Shown piece by piece: positions 54,297-64,000 of a stretch of 64,000 nucleotides of DNA; positions within the stretch are counted from its first letter, which is position 1, and the number at the start of each line of letters is the position of its first letter. The stretch spans positions 1-64,000 of the forward strand of contig QWDQ01000069.1 in NCBI GenBank assembly GCA_003868215.1, read 5' to 3'. Origin of the DNA: Pseudophaeomoniella oleicola (lineage: Eukaryota > Ascomycota > Eurotiomycetes > Phaeomoniellales > Phaeomoniellaceae). Made by a program: the position numbers and the translations under genes. Below the pieces are notes generated by a model. It worked only from the letters and a program-made list of their open reading frames with translations, was not told the origin of the DNA and made no database searches.

Positions 54297-55355
54297 TCAA
54301 ACGCCCGGAATGCATTCACAGATCCCTGTGGCACATTGTTCCAACTGCCTCCAATCCAAGAATCTCCACTGCTGTTCGTTTTCGCCAACTAGACCCTCTC
54401 CATCCACCATGATGCTGACGATAAATCCTTTCCCCCAACCCCGAGTAACTACCTTGACCCGTTCCACCCTTTGACCATTGAACCATACATTCGTTCCTCT
54501 CTCAATATTGCCCCAATCCTTCTCGTCGGCGCCTTCTTCTGGGACGACAACATCCCTGAATTCGACCTCGCGCAGCCAACCAGCCAGTAAAGCCTCGCCT
54601 GTCATTTTCACGTACGCTTCCTTGAGGGCGAAGAACGTGTAGAAACGTCGTAGTTTGGCCTTAAGGATCTCTTGTATTGTAGCAGCAGGACCGAGCGATA
54701 ATGGTCCATGTGTCATATGGGTGACGTCTGCTTCCGAAAAGACGTCGGCAAAGATGGAAATCCACTCATCGAGCCCGGCCGGCGTGGTAACATTGGGCCC
54801 ACGAGAAGATTCTGTGGTACACGTTATGTCTATGCCAAGTCGGAGACTCGGCAGCGAGGATGTAGTCTGCGACGTTGGTAGCGGATTGGGTGTCACTGTC
54901 GACGACGCAGTCAAAGAGTGACCATGTTCGGTTGGAACTGTCAACGGTGGAACGGAGCCTGGGGGGAGGACGGCACCAGCTAGACCTACGAGGCCTGCTT
55001 GATGAGAGACGTTGAATTCCAGGACTGTCTGATCCTCTTTGAGCTGGGTCGAAGGAGCGGTGCTGGGATTCCAAAATGGCCGTCGATGCGGGTCAGGAGT
55101 TCGAGAAATGGTGATCTCGTTCCAGGGTACGCGTGCTGTCCGATGGATGTAGTAAAACTTCAGTAGGGCAGATGCCAGTGACATCTGCCGATCTGGAGGT
55201 CTCAAGAAGCGAAGAACGGACGATTGGATCTCCAATGGTAGAGTGGAAAGAAGTGGCAGGTCCGAATGATTAGAGGTTACCTTGGATGAGGACGTAGATG
55301 GCGAGGGAAAGGTGGATGTGTCAATAAAGTATAGATCAACGTTTGTCTGCCCCAT
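54297..55355 (-). CDS. npgA: Sfp-type 4'-phosphopantetheinyl transferase (NpgA-like)
   Basis: Moves phosphopantetheine from CoA onto carrier domains of polyketide and nonribosomal peptide synthases and of the lysine enzyme alpha-aminoadipate reductase. Intronless, 352 residues. Seen are an N-terminal LASALLKFYYIHR helix, FNVSHQAGLVGLA, the Mg-binding motif LGIDITC and the catalytic helix FYTFFALKEAYVKMTGEAL. A Ser/Thr/Pro-rich insertion lies between the two halves. The substrate synthases are not in the window; a single broad-range enzyme of this type is usual in filamentous ascomycetes. Divergent from the methyltransferase at 55901. Confidence 0.93.
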   Translation of the reverse strand: MGQTNVDLYFIDTSTFPSPSTSSSKVTSNHSDLPLLSTLPLEIQSSVLRFLRPPDRQMSLASALLKFYYIHRTARVPWNEITISRTPDPHRRPFWNPSTAPSTQLKEDQTVLEFNVSHQAGLVGLAGAVLPPGSVPPLTVPTEHGHSLTASSTVTPNPLPTSQTTSSLPSLRLGIDITCTTESSRGPNVTTPAGLDEWISIFADVFSEADVTHMTHGPLSLGPAATIQEILKAKLRRFYTFFALKEAYVKMTGEALLAGWLREVEFRDVVVPEEGADEKDWGNIERGTNVWFNGQRVERVKVVTRGWGKGFIVSIMVDGEGLVGENEQQWRFLDWRQLEQCATGICECIPGV

Positions 55356-55900
55356 ATCTCAGATCTTGATTCTGAAGACACCCAAGGCGTTTCCACGGCA
55401 GCCTAGGAGCTGGCTTTTGCAGAATGCTCTGTAGCAGCTAGATCTTGTCCTGGAAGGCAATCCTTATTTCCGAAGAAGTATATGCGAAGTCTTGGGGACT
55501 GATGTCCTTGTCGGTCTGAGCTTTTGGTGGGCTAATAGCTTCGAAGACTGTGTCTACTGCCTTAGATGGATAAGTGTAGCTCATAAATACCTTGATTTGG
55601 ATGACTCAGTACACATTGCATCATGAATGTCGTTGAAGTTGAACAAATCTCACTCAACACTCGGAGACATTCAATAGTAATCGGAGACATCTTCTTTATC
55701 CAACCATTGGCTTTACCAGATTAGGAATAACCTGGCTTACGGATGCTTCATACTTATAGATGATACTGTCCAACATCTGCCAGAAATGAAAGTATTTTTA
55801 CTTATCACAATTCCACAGGAAACTGGCTTCTGTTGCGTTGAGCAGGACATCTTTATCCGGATATCTATAGCCAAAGCAACTACAAAGCCCGTTCGCAACG
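55356..55900. promoter_or_regulatory. Divergent promoter, phosphopantetheinyl transferase / methyltransferase
   Basis: Shared 545-bp upstream region. No site recognised with confidence. Confidence 0.4.
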
Positions 55901-56737
55901 ATGGCCTCTAACCTTCCCTCACCAAGCCAAGCAGCGCTAGCTGAACATTTCAAGACAGCGGCGAGGACCTATGAAGAGATGACTGGTGGATTGACAAGGG
56001 ATATCTCTAGACACATTTTGGATAATCTGCTTGTCACTCCCTTGTCCTCTGAAAGCATCGTGCTTGACAATGCCGCTGGACCTGGTATTACCGCTACCGA
56101 GATCTTGAAGCTCGGCCTCAAAGACAATCTGCCGCAACAAATCCAAGCGACGGATTTTTCTAAGGAGATGATTGAGGAGCTTGAGAGGCATGGCCACTCA
56201 GAAATCACGGCCACGGTCATGGATGCCCAGGATCTGAAATTTGACAATGACACTTTCACTCACACATTCCTGTGCTTTGCTATCATGGGTCTACCTGAGC
56301 CCGAGAAAGCCGCCAAGGAGCTTTATCGCACCCTGAAGCCTGGTGGGACAACATATGTTACCACGTGGCTGAGTCTGTGTTGGGCAGAGCCTGTGAACCG
56401 TGCACTTCATCGGGTCAAACCCGATGCACCACAATATCATGGTCCCCTCAAACCCGAATGGTTCACAGCAGAGAAATTGAAGGAGGTTTTGATCTCAGGG
56501 GGGTTTGAGAAAGATAGGACTGACGTGATCAAATGGGATCCCCAGACTGATCCTCGGTTCTGGGACGGGGCATTAGCCTTCTCCCGCGGTCCTATGATAA
56601 AACAGCAGATAACTTCAGACTGGACGGATGAGGAACGAAGACTGTTGGATGAGGCGTTAGAGGAGGAGCTCTTGGGAGAAAAAGAGAGAGGGACGCCGGC
56701 AAGTATGCCTTGTTGGATAGCGATTGCGACGAAGTGA
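55901..56737 (+). CDS. Class I SAM-dependent methyltransferase, small-molecule type
   Basis: Intronless, 278 residues, Rossmann-fold methyltransferase of the UbiE/type-11 group common in fungal secondary metabolism. Motif I is IVLDNAAGPGIT (about residues 53-64), the acidic SAM ribose contact is in QATDFSKEM, and motif II/III is VMDAQDLKF with LKPGGTTYVTTW. The helical N-terminus (AEHFKTAARTYEEMTGG) matches the lid of relatives such as gliotoxin-type N-methyltransferases. The substrate is unknown. Its divergent partner is a phosphopantetheinyl transferase, but there is no synthase nearby, so a cluster role is only a guess. Confidence 0.88.
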   Translation: MASNLPSPSQAALAEHFKTAARTYEEMTGGLTRDISRHILDNLLVTPLSSESIVLDNAAGPGITATEILKLGLKDNLPQQIQATDFSKEMIEELERHGHSEITATVMDAQDLKFDNDTFTHTFLCFAIMGLPEPEKAAKELYRTLKPGGTTYVTTWLSLCWAEPVNRALHRVKPDAPQYHGPLKPEWFTAEKLKEVLISGGFEKDRTDVIKWDPQTDPRFWDGALAFSRGPMIKQQITSDWTDEERRLLDEALEEELLGEKERGTPASMPCWIAIATK

Positions 56738-57636
56738 ACTTGTCTTGTCGTATTTCGGATGTCGGCCCCTACCTGATGACTGATGGCCCGCTTCTGGCAA
56801 CCCGCGTTCCAGATGGGACGACAGTAATTAGTTTCCGGAGATGGCGCTTGGGCTTTTCTCGCGCGAGGCTTCGTACGATAGATGGAATCTCGGTTGGCAG
56901 CAAAGCGAAAAGTGACCTGATCTGGCGGCTTCTGACCGAAAGTTTCCGGAAAGGATGAGTCAGCGTGTCATCCCGATACCGTAACTTACCTCGTTTGTCT
57001 TTTTTCCATATCCTACGTAGTACAATTGTCTTGAAGAGTGCAATGTCGGTAAGTTAACCATATTACCGTCCCGATATGAGATATTCTGCTCGCCTGTGAA
57101 GGAGTAAAGATACCGTCATGTCGATTGAGAGGAGAAATCAATATGGGTTACAGGGAACGTGGAAATAGAAAAAGAAGATCATTCAATTGGCCGTTGACGA
57201 TCGATGTGGTTTGTATGATGATGTAGAAGGAGAGAAACGTCATCGGAAGGTCAGAGTTGATGTATTTGAAATGTTTTGTTTTTGTTCCGTTTCGTTTCTT
57301 TCCTTTTCTCCCATGATCATTATGTCAGTGCCAATGGTGAAACCCGAACCTGGGAATTCGAGCCCGAGTCATTTCCGGTCCCAATTATACCTTTCTATCT
57401 TGAAATAAACATAACGTAGTCTTCTAACTTCTACCTCACTTTGTTCTTGATCCGGAATCAGAAGAATTCTAGATTGACGTTCTGGCCTTCTCTCCGCGCC
57501 ACCAATTGACCAGTATATGAACAGGTCAATCGACCTGAGAAGATCGTAAGATCAGACGTCTCAAAGCTTTATACGAGACATATTGATCCCACTTCATATT
57601 TCGCCGCTGCATCTGTGACATTTCCAATAGTTCGCC
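56738..57636. other. Intergenic, 0.9 kb
   Basis: No gene seen. The last 150 bases form the RCF2 promoter and leader. Confidence 0.4.
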
Positions 57637-58593
57637 ATGAAGCTCCTTACAAAGGAAGAAGAGGATGCACATTATAGGTATGTCGCCATTGCAACCCCCC
57701 AGAACTGCGCTCGCACGTTTCGCACTTTTCGCTGGACGGTGGAAACACGAACCAGCAGATTATCATCTTCTTACACAGTGAACCGAGCTGACTTTCTGGT
57801 TTGCAGCGCCACAATCAAAGGTGGTCTTCTCGGTGGTGCTACTGGTCTGGGACTCGGCTTCGCGGGTGTCCTTCTTGCGCAACGCCGCTATCCTGCCTTC
57901 AACCAGCTTACTCTACCTCTCAAAGCTTTCCTTATCACCTCATCCGGTACATTTGGCGGTATTGTTAGCGCCGACCATGCTGGACGGGCTTATGAATTGA
58001 GTCGCAATACCACCGACCAATATTTTGAACAGCGGAGACGGCAAGAAGAGGAGGCACAGAGGGCAAGCATGACCTTTTCGGAACGAGCCATGGAATGGGG
58101 TCGCAAAGAACGCTACAAGATTGTTGGAGGTAGTTGGGTGCTCTCCATGATTGCCTCATTCGCTATTGTCGGTCGAAACCCATACCTCAGCGGTGCACAA
58201 AAACTTGTACAAGCCCGTGTTTACGCTCAAGGTCTCACCCTCGCAGTCCTCGTTGCCTCCGCTGCATTCGAGATCTCCGAACAGAATGCAGAGAAACAGG
58301 CCGAGAAAGAGGGTAGAACGTTACACCACGACGACGAGGATACCAGAAGTCAGAAGGACCTCTGGAAAGATATGGTCGCAGCAGAGGAGGAAAGACTTGC
58401 TGAACGCGATAGAGCTATCAAGGAACAAGAGGAGAAGGATAAAAAGGAAGGGAAACACCACAAGAAGCACCCCGCTCAGCATCCAAAAGCTTATGAGGAC
58501 GAAGAGGGCCCAGAGCCAATTCCAGGCAAGAAAGGCGAGGGCAAATCAATGAAGCACCTCACCGACAAGCCGGATCAGAGTTCGGTACCTTGA
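57637..58593 (+). CDS. RCF2: Respiratory supercomplex factor 2 (Rcf2), HIG1 domain protein
   Basis: Mitochondrial inner-membrane protein that tunes cytochrome c oxidase and III-IV supercomplexes. Exons 57637-57677 and 57807-58593 give 275 residues with start MKLLTKEEEDAHYSATIKGG, close to yeast Rcf2. Hydrophobic helices (GATGLGLGFAGVLLAQ; SWVLSMIASFAIV; GLTLAVLVASAAFEI) fit two N-terminal segments plus a HIG1 pair, with RKERYKIVGGSW and the QARVYAQG motif typical of HIG1 domains. The tail is a charged Glu/Lys coiled coil. The 129-nt intron is a multiple of three and has no stop, so retention would add 43 in-frame residues; splicing (GTATGT, GCTGAC branch, TTGCAG) is much more likely. Confidence 0.92.
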   Translation: MKLLTKEEEDAHYRYVAIATPQNCARTFRTFRWTVETRTSRLSSSYTVNRADFLVCSATIKGGLLGGATGLGLGFAGVLLAQRRYPAFNQLTLPLKAFLITSSGTFGGIVSADHAGRAYELSRNTTDQYFEQRRRQEEEAQRASMTFSERAMEWGRKERYKIVGGSWVLSMIASFAIVGRNPYLSGAQKLVQARVYAQGLTLAVLVASAAFEISEQNAEKQAEKEGRTLHHDDEDTRSQKDLWKDMVAAEEERLAERDRAIKEQEEKDKKEGKHHKKHPAQHPKAYEDEEGPEPIPGKKGEGKSMKHLTDKPDQSSVP

Positions 58594-59099
58594 GCGCAGA
58601 CGTCTCCTGGTCAATTCAAAACCAATACTCTTGCAGAAACGCTCTTGGAGAGGTCCTCAACCCCTTCACCACCCTCAGCAAATCCTTCACTAGCGGCTTC
58701 CCATAACGGACAAGAAAGGGCCACAGGGAAACGTAGCTTCACCGGTAGGACCTTGTCTTCCAGCTCTGGCTCCCTGCGTCTCCAACGCCAAGTGCGTACG
58801 CACTGTGCCACCATCATCAACATATGGTCCGGAACCAACAACCCATATAATACCTCGATTGCCATATTTATATACTATAGATACTCTGATACATATCCAA
58901 AACTTTTTTTTTTCCTAAATATATTTTTCCCCTTCCAGTGGAATAAGTGCTGCGTGTGCTGTAGTATTACAACTTTGATAGGCCCTTCCTCTCCTCTCCT
59001 CTCCTCTCCTCTCCTCGCCCTCTCTCCGTCTTTATTTTCCTCCTTCCTTCCATGCCTTTTTTCCTTATAGACATGGGAAACGAACTGTTTCTTAATACC

Positions 59100-59130
<31 letters not shown>

Positions 59131-59948
59131 GTTTTATTCTTTCTTGCGTTCGTTCGTTCGTTCGTTCTTTCGTTCTTTCATGCATATATCAAATGTGTGT
59201 GTACAATTGATTATATATATATTATTACTAAATACTCTCTTCTACCTTTGAACAGTCGAAATCGAAATCGGAGCCGAAGTCGAGGTCGAGGTCGATCCAT
59301 CATCTTGTCTACCTAAGATAGCTAAAGGACCTTGTGTATTCTTTTCAGAATAAAAAAAAAACCGCCGAGAAAAAAAAAAGAAGAGAAAAAAAGGGTGAAA
59401 AAAAAGGAAAAGGAAAATAGTCTCACACATCTTCCGTCTTAGTTGTTGGTATTTTTGTTGTTGTTGTTGTTATACACCCTTTTGTTTCTTCAAGTATTGT
59501 TCTGAAATTGTCCCCCCCCCTTGTACTTGAGTACATACCCTGATCTAAAGAAATATTCCCCCTTTTTGTTTCCTCCTTCTGGATTATGTAGCATCCCAGT
59601 GGTACAGGTTGGTACAGATTGGTACATGGTGTTGGGCGTTCGCCCTCTGCGTCTCCTGCGAGCAGGTATTTTGTGAGAAGATGTTGAAATGAAAATCGAG
59701 GGTCCGAGATTAGGAGGATTCGTTTGTTGACGTCGATGTTTGGTATATGGACGGAAAGAGAGTAACCAGAGGGAAATCCGTAATATACATGGACGAAATG
59801 CGTTAATGCCGTTAGTGACTCATGATAGGTGAAGAAGCCAGGCGAGGGATTGGTTGCCCGGGTGCTGGCGTCAGAGGTTTGACTTCGGCTTCACATCCTG
59901 CAAATGACCGAGAAGATCTCGACGACAGCCATATTGATGAAACGATTC
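58594..59948. other. Intergenic between convergent genes, repeat-rich
   Basis: Contains CTCCT units (58988-59016), CAT units (59100-59130), CGTT units (59147-59180), A-rich runs near 59350-59415 and a short C-run near 59511. No gene seen. Confidence 0.5.
58988..59180 (+). repeat. Microsatellite cluster (CTCCT)n, (CAT)n, (CGTT)n
   Basis: Three simple repeats lie within 200 bp in the RCF2 3' flank: CTCCT at 58988-59016, CAT at 59100-59130 and CGTT at 59147-59180. Confidence 0.9.
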
Positions 59949-61845
59949 CTAGAAGACGTACTATAATTACCTACGTTAGTAATGGTCGTCCAACATAGAG
60001 CATAAGGCAGAACACTCACCGGAATAAAAATATACGGTACAAGCCTTTCATACTCGGTCCAGGCCTCTCCGTACTTCCTCCTGCAACGCTGAGTATCTCG
60101 GATGGTACGGTGGATGATCATACAGAAAAAGAATACAGGATAGAACCATGGGAAGGGGGAGTTGAATCCAGTCAGAAGGGCCCAAGTCACAGCGAAGAAA
60201 AAATCGCACGTATAATGGATTTTGCGAGCTTTTCCGTACCAGCCGTCTGCGAGAATTGTGCCTGCGGGAGACTTGATGATGCGTGGATTCTCGACCGTTT
60301 GCCATGGGAGTTGAGGGAATGTCTTGCGAGGGGTGTCATCGCCGGTTTCCTGACTGCGAAAGCGATTCTTTTGGCTGTTTGTGGTATCCCAGACCCAATA
60401 GACCAGCGCATAAGCGATGTACCAAACGATCATCACGAGCCGGGGCCAGTGATAGTTTTGAGGATCGTGGTTGGCAATGTAGATGGCAGCATGGCAATAA
60501 CTCAGAGGGACCCCAGCCATATTCCAAAAGGCGAGCATGAAGCCAAGTTTCTCGTAATACATATCCCAAGATGTAATGATACATTCTTCACCCTTGCAGC
60601 AGGCATTTGCGTATAGCCAGTGGGCGAATATCAAAAGCCCAACTTCGGCGGAGACGTAGCCATATTCTTTATACTGTCGTGCTGCAGCGCTGACGCTGAC
60701 CGAGAGCAGGATATACCAAGGAATGCGCACCTCGAAGAACATCTTGAAGTCAAGCCAGTAGAAAAGACGAGGATTGAGTTCCGCGCCCATGAAGAAGTCG
60801 TATACCGGATAGCCAGTCAATCGATGCTGCCTTCCACGGAGCATAGCAGATAGGTAGAAGTAAAACGACATCAAGAAACCGCTTAGAATCGCGACACTCA
60901 TCAGTGGTCCGAACTCGTCGATGATGGTTTCAATTTTGAAAAGCCCAGTGAAATGAAGGCCTGCAAAGATTGCAATGGTTGTGTAGAAGGACCAGACACC
61001 AGAGCAGTAGTAGTCCATCTTTTTGCCACCTTCGTGTCGGAGAGGTTTCCCCTTCTTGTACACGCCTGGTAGGCATAGATAGAAAATCATTTCAACGATA
61101 AAGAACGTCCAGTACATCGCCCATGCCTTCGCCGTTGGGTATGCACCCGTATATATAAGATGTGCTAAGTGCTTCAGAAAGTCGACGAAACCCTGATCAT
61201 GCTCACGAGTAGGAAACTTGCCATCGTAATAGGTTGCTCCTACCCACATGTAGTACATCAAAGTTGGGAAACCGATCATCATTGCTGAGACGCCCCAAGA
61301 ACCTCCAAATTCATAATGGGGGTTGTAGTCAATCTTGGGGTCCAGTCCAGGGGCCCAGCCATCGATGAGTATCTGCTCTTCCTTCGCAGCGCCATTTGCA
61401 TGGCCATTGGCATGACCATTAGCATAACCATTAGCATGACCGTTGGCGTGACCGTTGGCATGACCGTTGGCATGACCGTTGGCATGACCGTTTGCATGAC
61501 CATTTGCAGTGCCGTTTATATGGCCATTGGCGTGGCCATTGCTCTCTTCCGCGACTCTAGTCGACTTCCTCTTCCTTGCGGATTTCGCGTTCTCCCCAGG
61601 CACCTCAATTGTGTCAGCGACGTCTGTCGCCGAATCGGTCGCGTCCTCGGAGTCGCTCCTCAATTCTGAAGCAGGGGATTTCCGACCGCGGGTCTTGCGA
61701 CCTGGTGTCTCCACGAGATATTCAGGGAACGACGTCTTCCTAGGAAACGCTTGTTAGTACATCATGTGAATCAAGCCACATAACGCGACACGGCGCAAAC
61801 GACTTACTTAGGAGTCTTGCCCGACTGAGTTCGAGTAGTCGGCAT
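59949..61845 (-). CDS. ERG4: Delta24(24(1))-sterol reductase Erg4
   Basis: Last step of ergosterol synthesis: NADPH reduction of the C-24(28) double bond in the ER membrane. Minus-strand exons 61845-61808, 61739-60020 and 59960-59949 give 589 residues. The first exon is 38 nt and the last only 12 nt, encoding the end YVF plus stop, so the C-terminus reads IFIPYVF. Marks of the ERG4/ERG24 family include [68 protein letters not shown] and [18 protein letters not shown], over eight to nine helices. The N-terminal 125 residues form a Ser/Asp/Lys-rich tail with 13 NGHA-type repeats, absent from yeast Erg4. Introns carry consensus TACTAAC branch sites. Confidence 0.95.
61385..61540 (-). repeat. 12-bp coding minisatellite in ERG4 (NGHA units)
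   Basis: Thirteen tandem 12-bp units encode NGHA with variants [12 protein letters not shown] and NGAA. Most units differ by single synonymous changes, so the array looks recently expanded. It lies in the cytosol-facing N-terminal tail ahead of the first helix. Confidence 0.95.
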
Positions 61846-62325
61846 GGTGGAAATGATCAATTGACAAACTGCGCAGACACGGGGTGGGATTCGGCTCATG
61901 TGAGGTAAGGGTGGTAATGCGCGACGATTATGAAACGAACAATTGAAGATGAGCACCCATTGAACCACTACCTAATAATGAAGGGGCAATTGGAATAGCG
62001 CCAATTCGGCAACGAGTGAGCCGTGGTGATATCAACTCGGAAGACTAAGTCAACTAATTTTCCTGATGTTTTGCTTTCCCCTTTTCGGCTACTACTCCCG
62101 CATCATCTACAAAGGAAACTAGGCGATGATAAAACTGCTCATTTCCTTTTACAGCATCAATGTTAGTCTACTGTCTGAGCATACGTTGGTGATGAAGCAA
62201 CTGTCATGATGCATTACATAAATGATTGCCATTGTCAATCAGACAAAACCTGACAGATTCCTGATAGTATCTCCATAAAATACATATAAATGGTGCGATT
62301 CTGCGTGAGCACCAAGTAATCCCAA
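61846..62325. other. Intergenic, ERG4 promoter
   Basis: 480 bp with ERG4 promoter and the RING gene 3' end. No sterol-regulatory site recognised. Confidence 0.4.
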
Positions 62326-64000
62326 TCATGCGCCTCTCCGAGCACTTGAATTGGACATCAACGTGATCTTCTTGTTCTTCTTCTTTCGTGCACCACCTGA
62401 AGGTGTAGACGATTTCGAACCTTCTGCTACGATGCTGGCCTCAACCAATGCCACAGCGTCATCCTGATCGAGAACGTCTTTCTCCCAGTCTTGCAGCCAG
62501 CCATCATTGATGGGCCCATAATCGGTTATTGTATCATCTTGAGGCGAGGGTGGACGAACAGCGACCGTGCCCCAAACTGTTCTAGGTGTATCTGGACTTG
62601 TCCCCGGACTGGCCAGCGTAGCAAACGCCGATTGAGCCCTGCTATTTTGCCACGGAGGTGACGTCGACAACGCACCTTCATCTACAGACTGAGAGCCAGA
62701 CACAGACGCTAGAGGCTGGAAGTCATTGTCCGAAAACCCCTTCTCAGCAATGCTTGGCCTGCGCCGTCGGGCTGCTGCATACCGTTTATCTTCTTCTTTC
62801 TCTGCCCTCAATCTTTCCTTCTCCTCACGCTCTTCCTTCTCCAGATTGCGCCTACGCCTGCGCTCTATTTCTGGACTGAATTGTTCCAAGAACTCCGGAT
62901 TGACAGAGCCGGTCCAGTCGCACTCTAAAAAGCTTACTTCGCACCCGTAGGGCAAATGGGCAAGATATTTTGCCCTCTTTCTCAAATCATCATCAATCAC
63001 ATGGCCAGTCGAAATGTGTTCTATACGCGGTAAAATTGTCGTTGGAAAAGAAGAGAAATCGCCGAAAGCTGCTCGGAGTATTCGAATATCGAGTGGAGAC
63101 AGGTAGAAGTTGGGAAGTGCTTGGTAAAAGAAAAAGGGCGACCCTTGTGGTCGAGGTGGCGGGTGCGAAGCTTTATTTATCGATTTAGAAGATGAAGATG
63201 CTTGTTCAGGAGTGGTCGCAGCAAAGTCGCCGATACGGACATCAGCCATAGCATCGCTAATCTGATTGACCTCGGAAGGTACTGAAGACATCGTCGAGTC
63301 GGTGGCGGCAAATGATGCTTCAGAGCTGTCCAGTAGTCTACGCGTAGAATTCATGTCTGAGGCGGGCGATTCCATGTCCAGTACGGCGTCCGTTGCTATT
63401 TCAGATGGAACGGGTGCCTTCTGAGCCCTACGGTCTGCTCTTTCTTTCGGAGGTGGCGGGTTGCCCATTCCCTTCATCTTCTCTTTAGCATCTGCAATAG
63501 CGGCCACTGCTTTTCGCGTCCATGTCGGATCATCACCGAAAATCAATTCGTCTTCCCTTTCCTGTTCAGTGAGCACATCAATCTCGGAATCGAATTGCGC
63601 CACCATGTAGTCTTCTCCACCTTTCATGAATCGAGCGTAGTCCATTACCTCTGCGACATGAAACCAGGGGATGTCTTCTGTTGGAGGCTCGACATCTGCG
63701 GCATCACGAGGCAAGGCAAGCGTGCTACCCGGCTCTCGCTTCAGCAGTCTTAGTAATACATCACCGCCTTCTCTGAGCATGCTCGCTTCTTGGCCCTCGA
63801 ACCAACGGACCGGTCTTGTCTCGGAGATATATATACTGTCCTCACATATCGCGCATTTTTTCCATCTCGCTCGTTTCTCTGGTACCGTGTTCGTGCCATC
63901 TGTTGAATGCATGTACCTTATGAGGCAAGGTAAGCAATAGATATGGCCGCATTTGGCCATGCGTGGTGCCACAGGAGGCGAAAGACAGATTGGGCAGCTC
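62326..64000 (-). CDS. RING-finger E3 ubiquitin ligase, RNF10/Mag2-like (5' end outside window)
   Basis: Minus-strand gene, open to the window edge. The visible part begins with a RING finger: SCPICLSPP, then CGHIYCLPCL and CAIC about 40 residues later. A long body follows with WTGSVNPEFLEQFSPEIE, FYQALPNFYLSPLDIRILRAAFGDF and an Arg/Glu-rich coiled coil, then Ser-rich disorder and a basic C-terminus (GGARKKKNKKI). This order, RING then the QALPN..LSPLDIRIL block, is that of RNF10 and yeast Mag2, which ubiquitylate small-ribosomal-subunit proteins on stalled 40S subunits. The N-terminal region before the RING is missing from the window. Confidence 0.88.
   Translation of the reverse strand, partial: SCPICLSPPVAPRMAKCGHIYCLPCLIRYMHSTDGTNTVPEKRARWKKCAICEDSIYISETRPVRWFEGQEASMLREGGDVLLRLLKREPGSTLALPRDAADVEPPTEDIPWFHVAEVMDYARFMKGGEDYMVAQFDSEIDVLTEQEREDELIFGDDPTWTRKAVAAIADAKEKMKGMGNPPPPKERADRRAQKAPVPSEIATDAVLDMESPASDMNSTRRLLDSSEASFAATDSTMSSVPSEVNQISDAMADVRIGDFAATTPEQASSSSKSINKASHPPPRPQGSPFFFYQALPNFYLSPLDIRILRAAFGDFSSFPTTILPRIEHISTGHVIDDDLRKRAKYLAHLPYGCEVSFLECDWTGSVNPEFLEQFSPEIERRRRRNLEKEEREEKERLRAEKEEDKRYAAARRRRPSIAEKGFSDNDFQPLASVSGSQSVDEGALSTSPPWQNSRAQSAFATLASPGTSPDTPRTVWGTVAVRPPSPQDDTITDYGPINDGWLQDWEKDVLDQDDAVALVEASIVAEGSKSSTPSGGARKKKNKKITLMSNSSARRGA

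Noticed and set aside
57678-57806. Treating the RCF2 intron as coding because the frame stays open
   Set aside because: Good donor, branch and acceptor are present, and removal restores the conserved AHYSATIKGG start of Rcf2.
59100-59130. CAT array as a CRISPR-like repeat
   Set aside because: Simple trinucleotide microsatellite with no spacers.

Overview
The window is nuclear DNA from a filamentous ascomycete (Pezizomycotina). Most genes carry short spliceosomal introns, about 44 to 130 nt, with GT..AG ends and CTRAY-type branch sites. Many genes start in pyrimidine-rich leaders. The gene set is typically fungal: a sterol C-24(28) reductase, an Sfp-type phosphopantetheinyl transferase, a hybrid histidine kinase and an alpha-glucoside permease. 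Intergenic DNA is rich in TACCTA/TAGGTA words and microsatellites, a style I associate with Leotiomycetes or Sordariomycetes; that placement is inference. No retroelement, CRISPR array or tRNA could be supported.

Layout. 0.4-9 kb: the snoRNP/spliceosome protein Snu13, a large fungal-specific protein of unknown function with an in-frame stop, and a polytopic membrane protein with an apparent one-base frame break. 10-12.6 kb: an intronless gene joining an anaerobic (class III) ribonucleotide reductase, NrdD, to its radical-SAM activase, NrdG. Its promoter holds two MluI cell-cycle boxes (ACGCGT). 13-19 kb: a salicylate-hydroxylase-like monooxygenase with a damaged or bypassed internal exon, then 4 kb of mostly empty DNA. 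19-26 kb: a hybrid histidine kinase with an MHYT membrane sensor and an alpha-glucoside-type sugar transporter. 26.9-34.2 kb: an EasF-family methyltransferase, a phenol 2-monooxygenase and an M20 carboxypeptidase. 34-43 kb: a small secreted protein, the mitochondrial carrier Pic2 and an F-box/WD40 protein, in long low-complexity spacers. 44-64 kb: a dense housekeeping stretch with a ZIP transporter, Hat1, Nup82, Cbc2, the PLP-synthase glutaminase, a phosphopantetheinyl transferase, a small-molecule methyltransferase, Rcf2, Erg4 and an RNF10-type RING protein cut by the window end.

The most striking feature is the NrdD-NrdG fusion. Class III reductases are enzymes of anaerobic bacteria, archaea and phages, and are very rare in eukaryotes. 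Here every recognisable catalytic element is kept in one open frame: the cysteines, the four-Cys zinc site, the glycyl-radical glycine, and the radical-SAM CX3CX2C. The gene sits between intron-bearing fungal genes. This suggests oxygen-independent dNTP synthesis gained by horizontal transfer and placed under the host G1/S (MBF) programme. An MHYT kinase, a sensor type proposed to bind O2, CO or NO, lies 7 kb away. Two aromatic hydroxylases that would both yield catechol (phenol and salicylate types) lie 15 kb apart.
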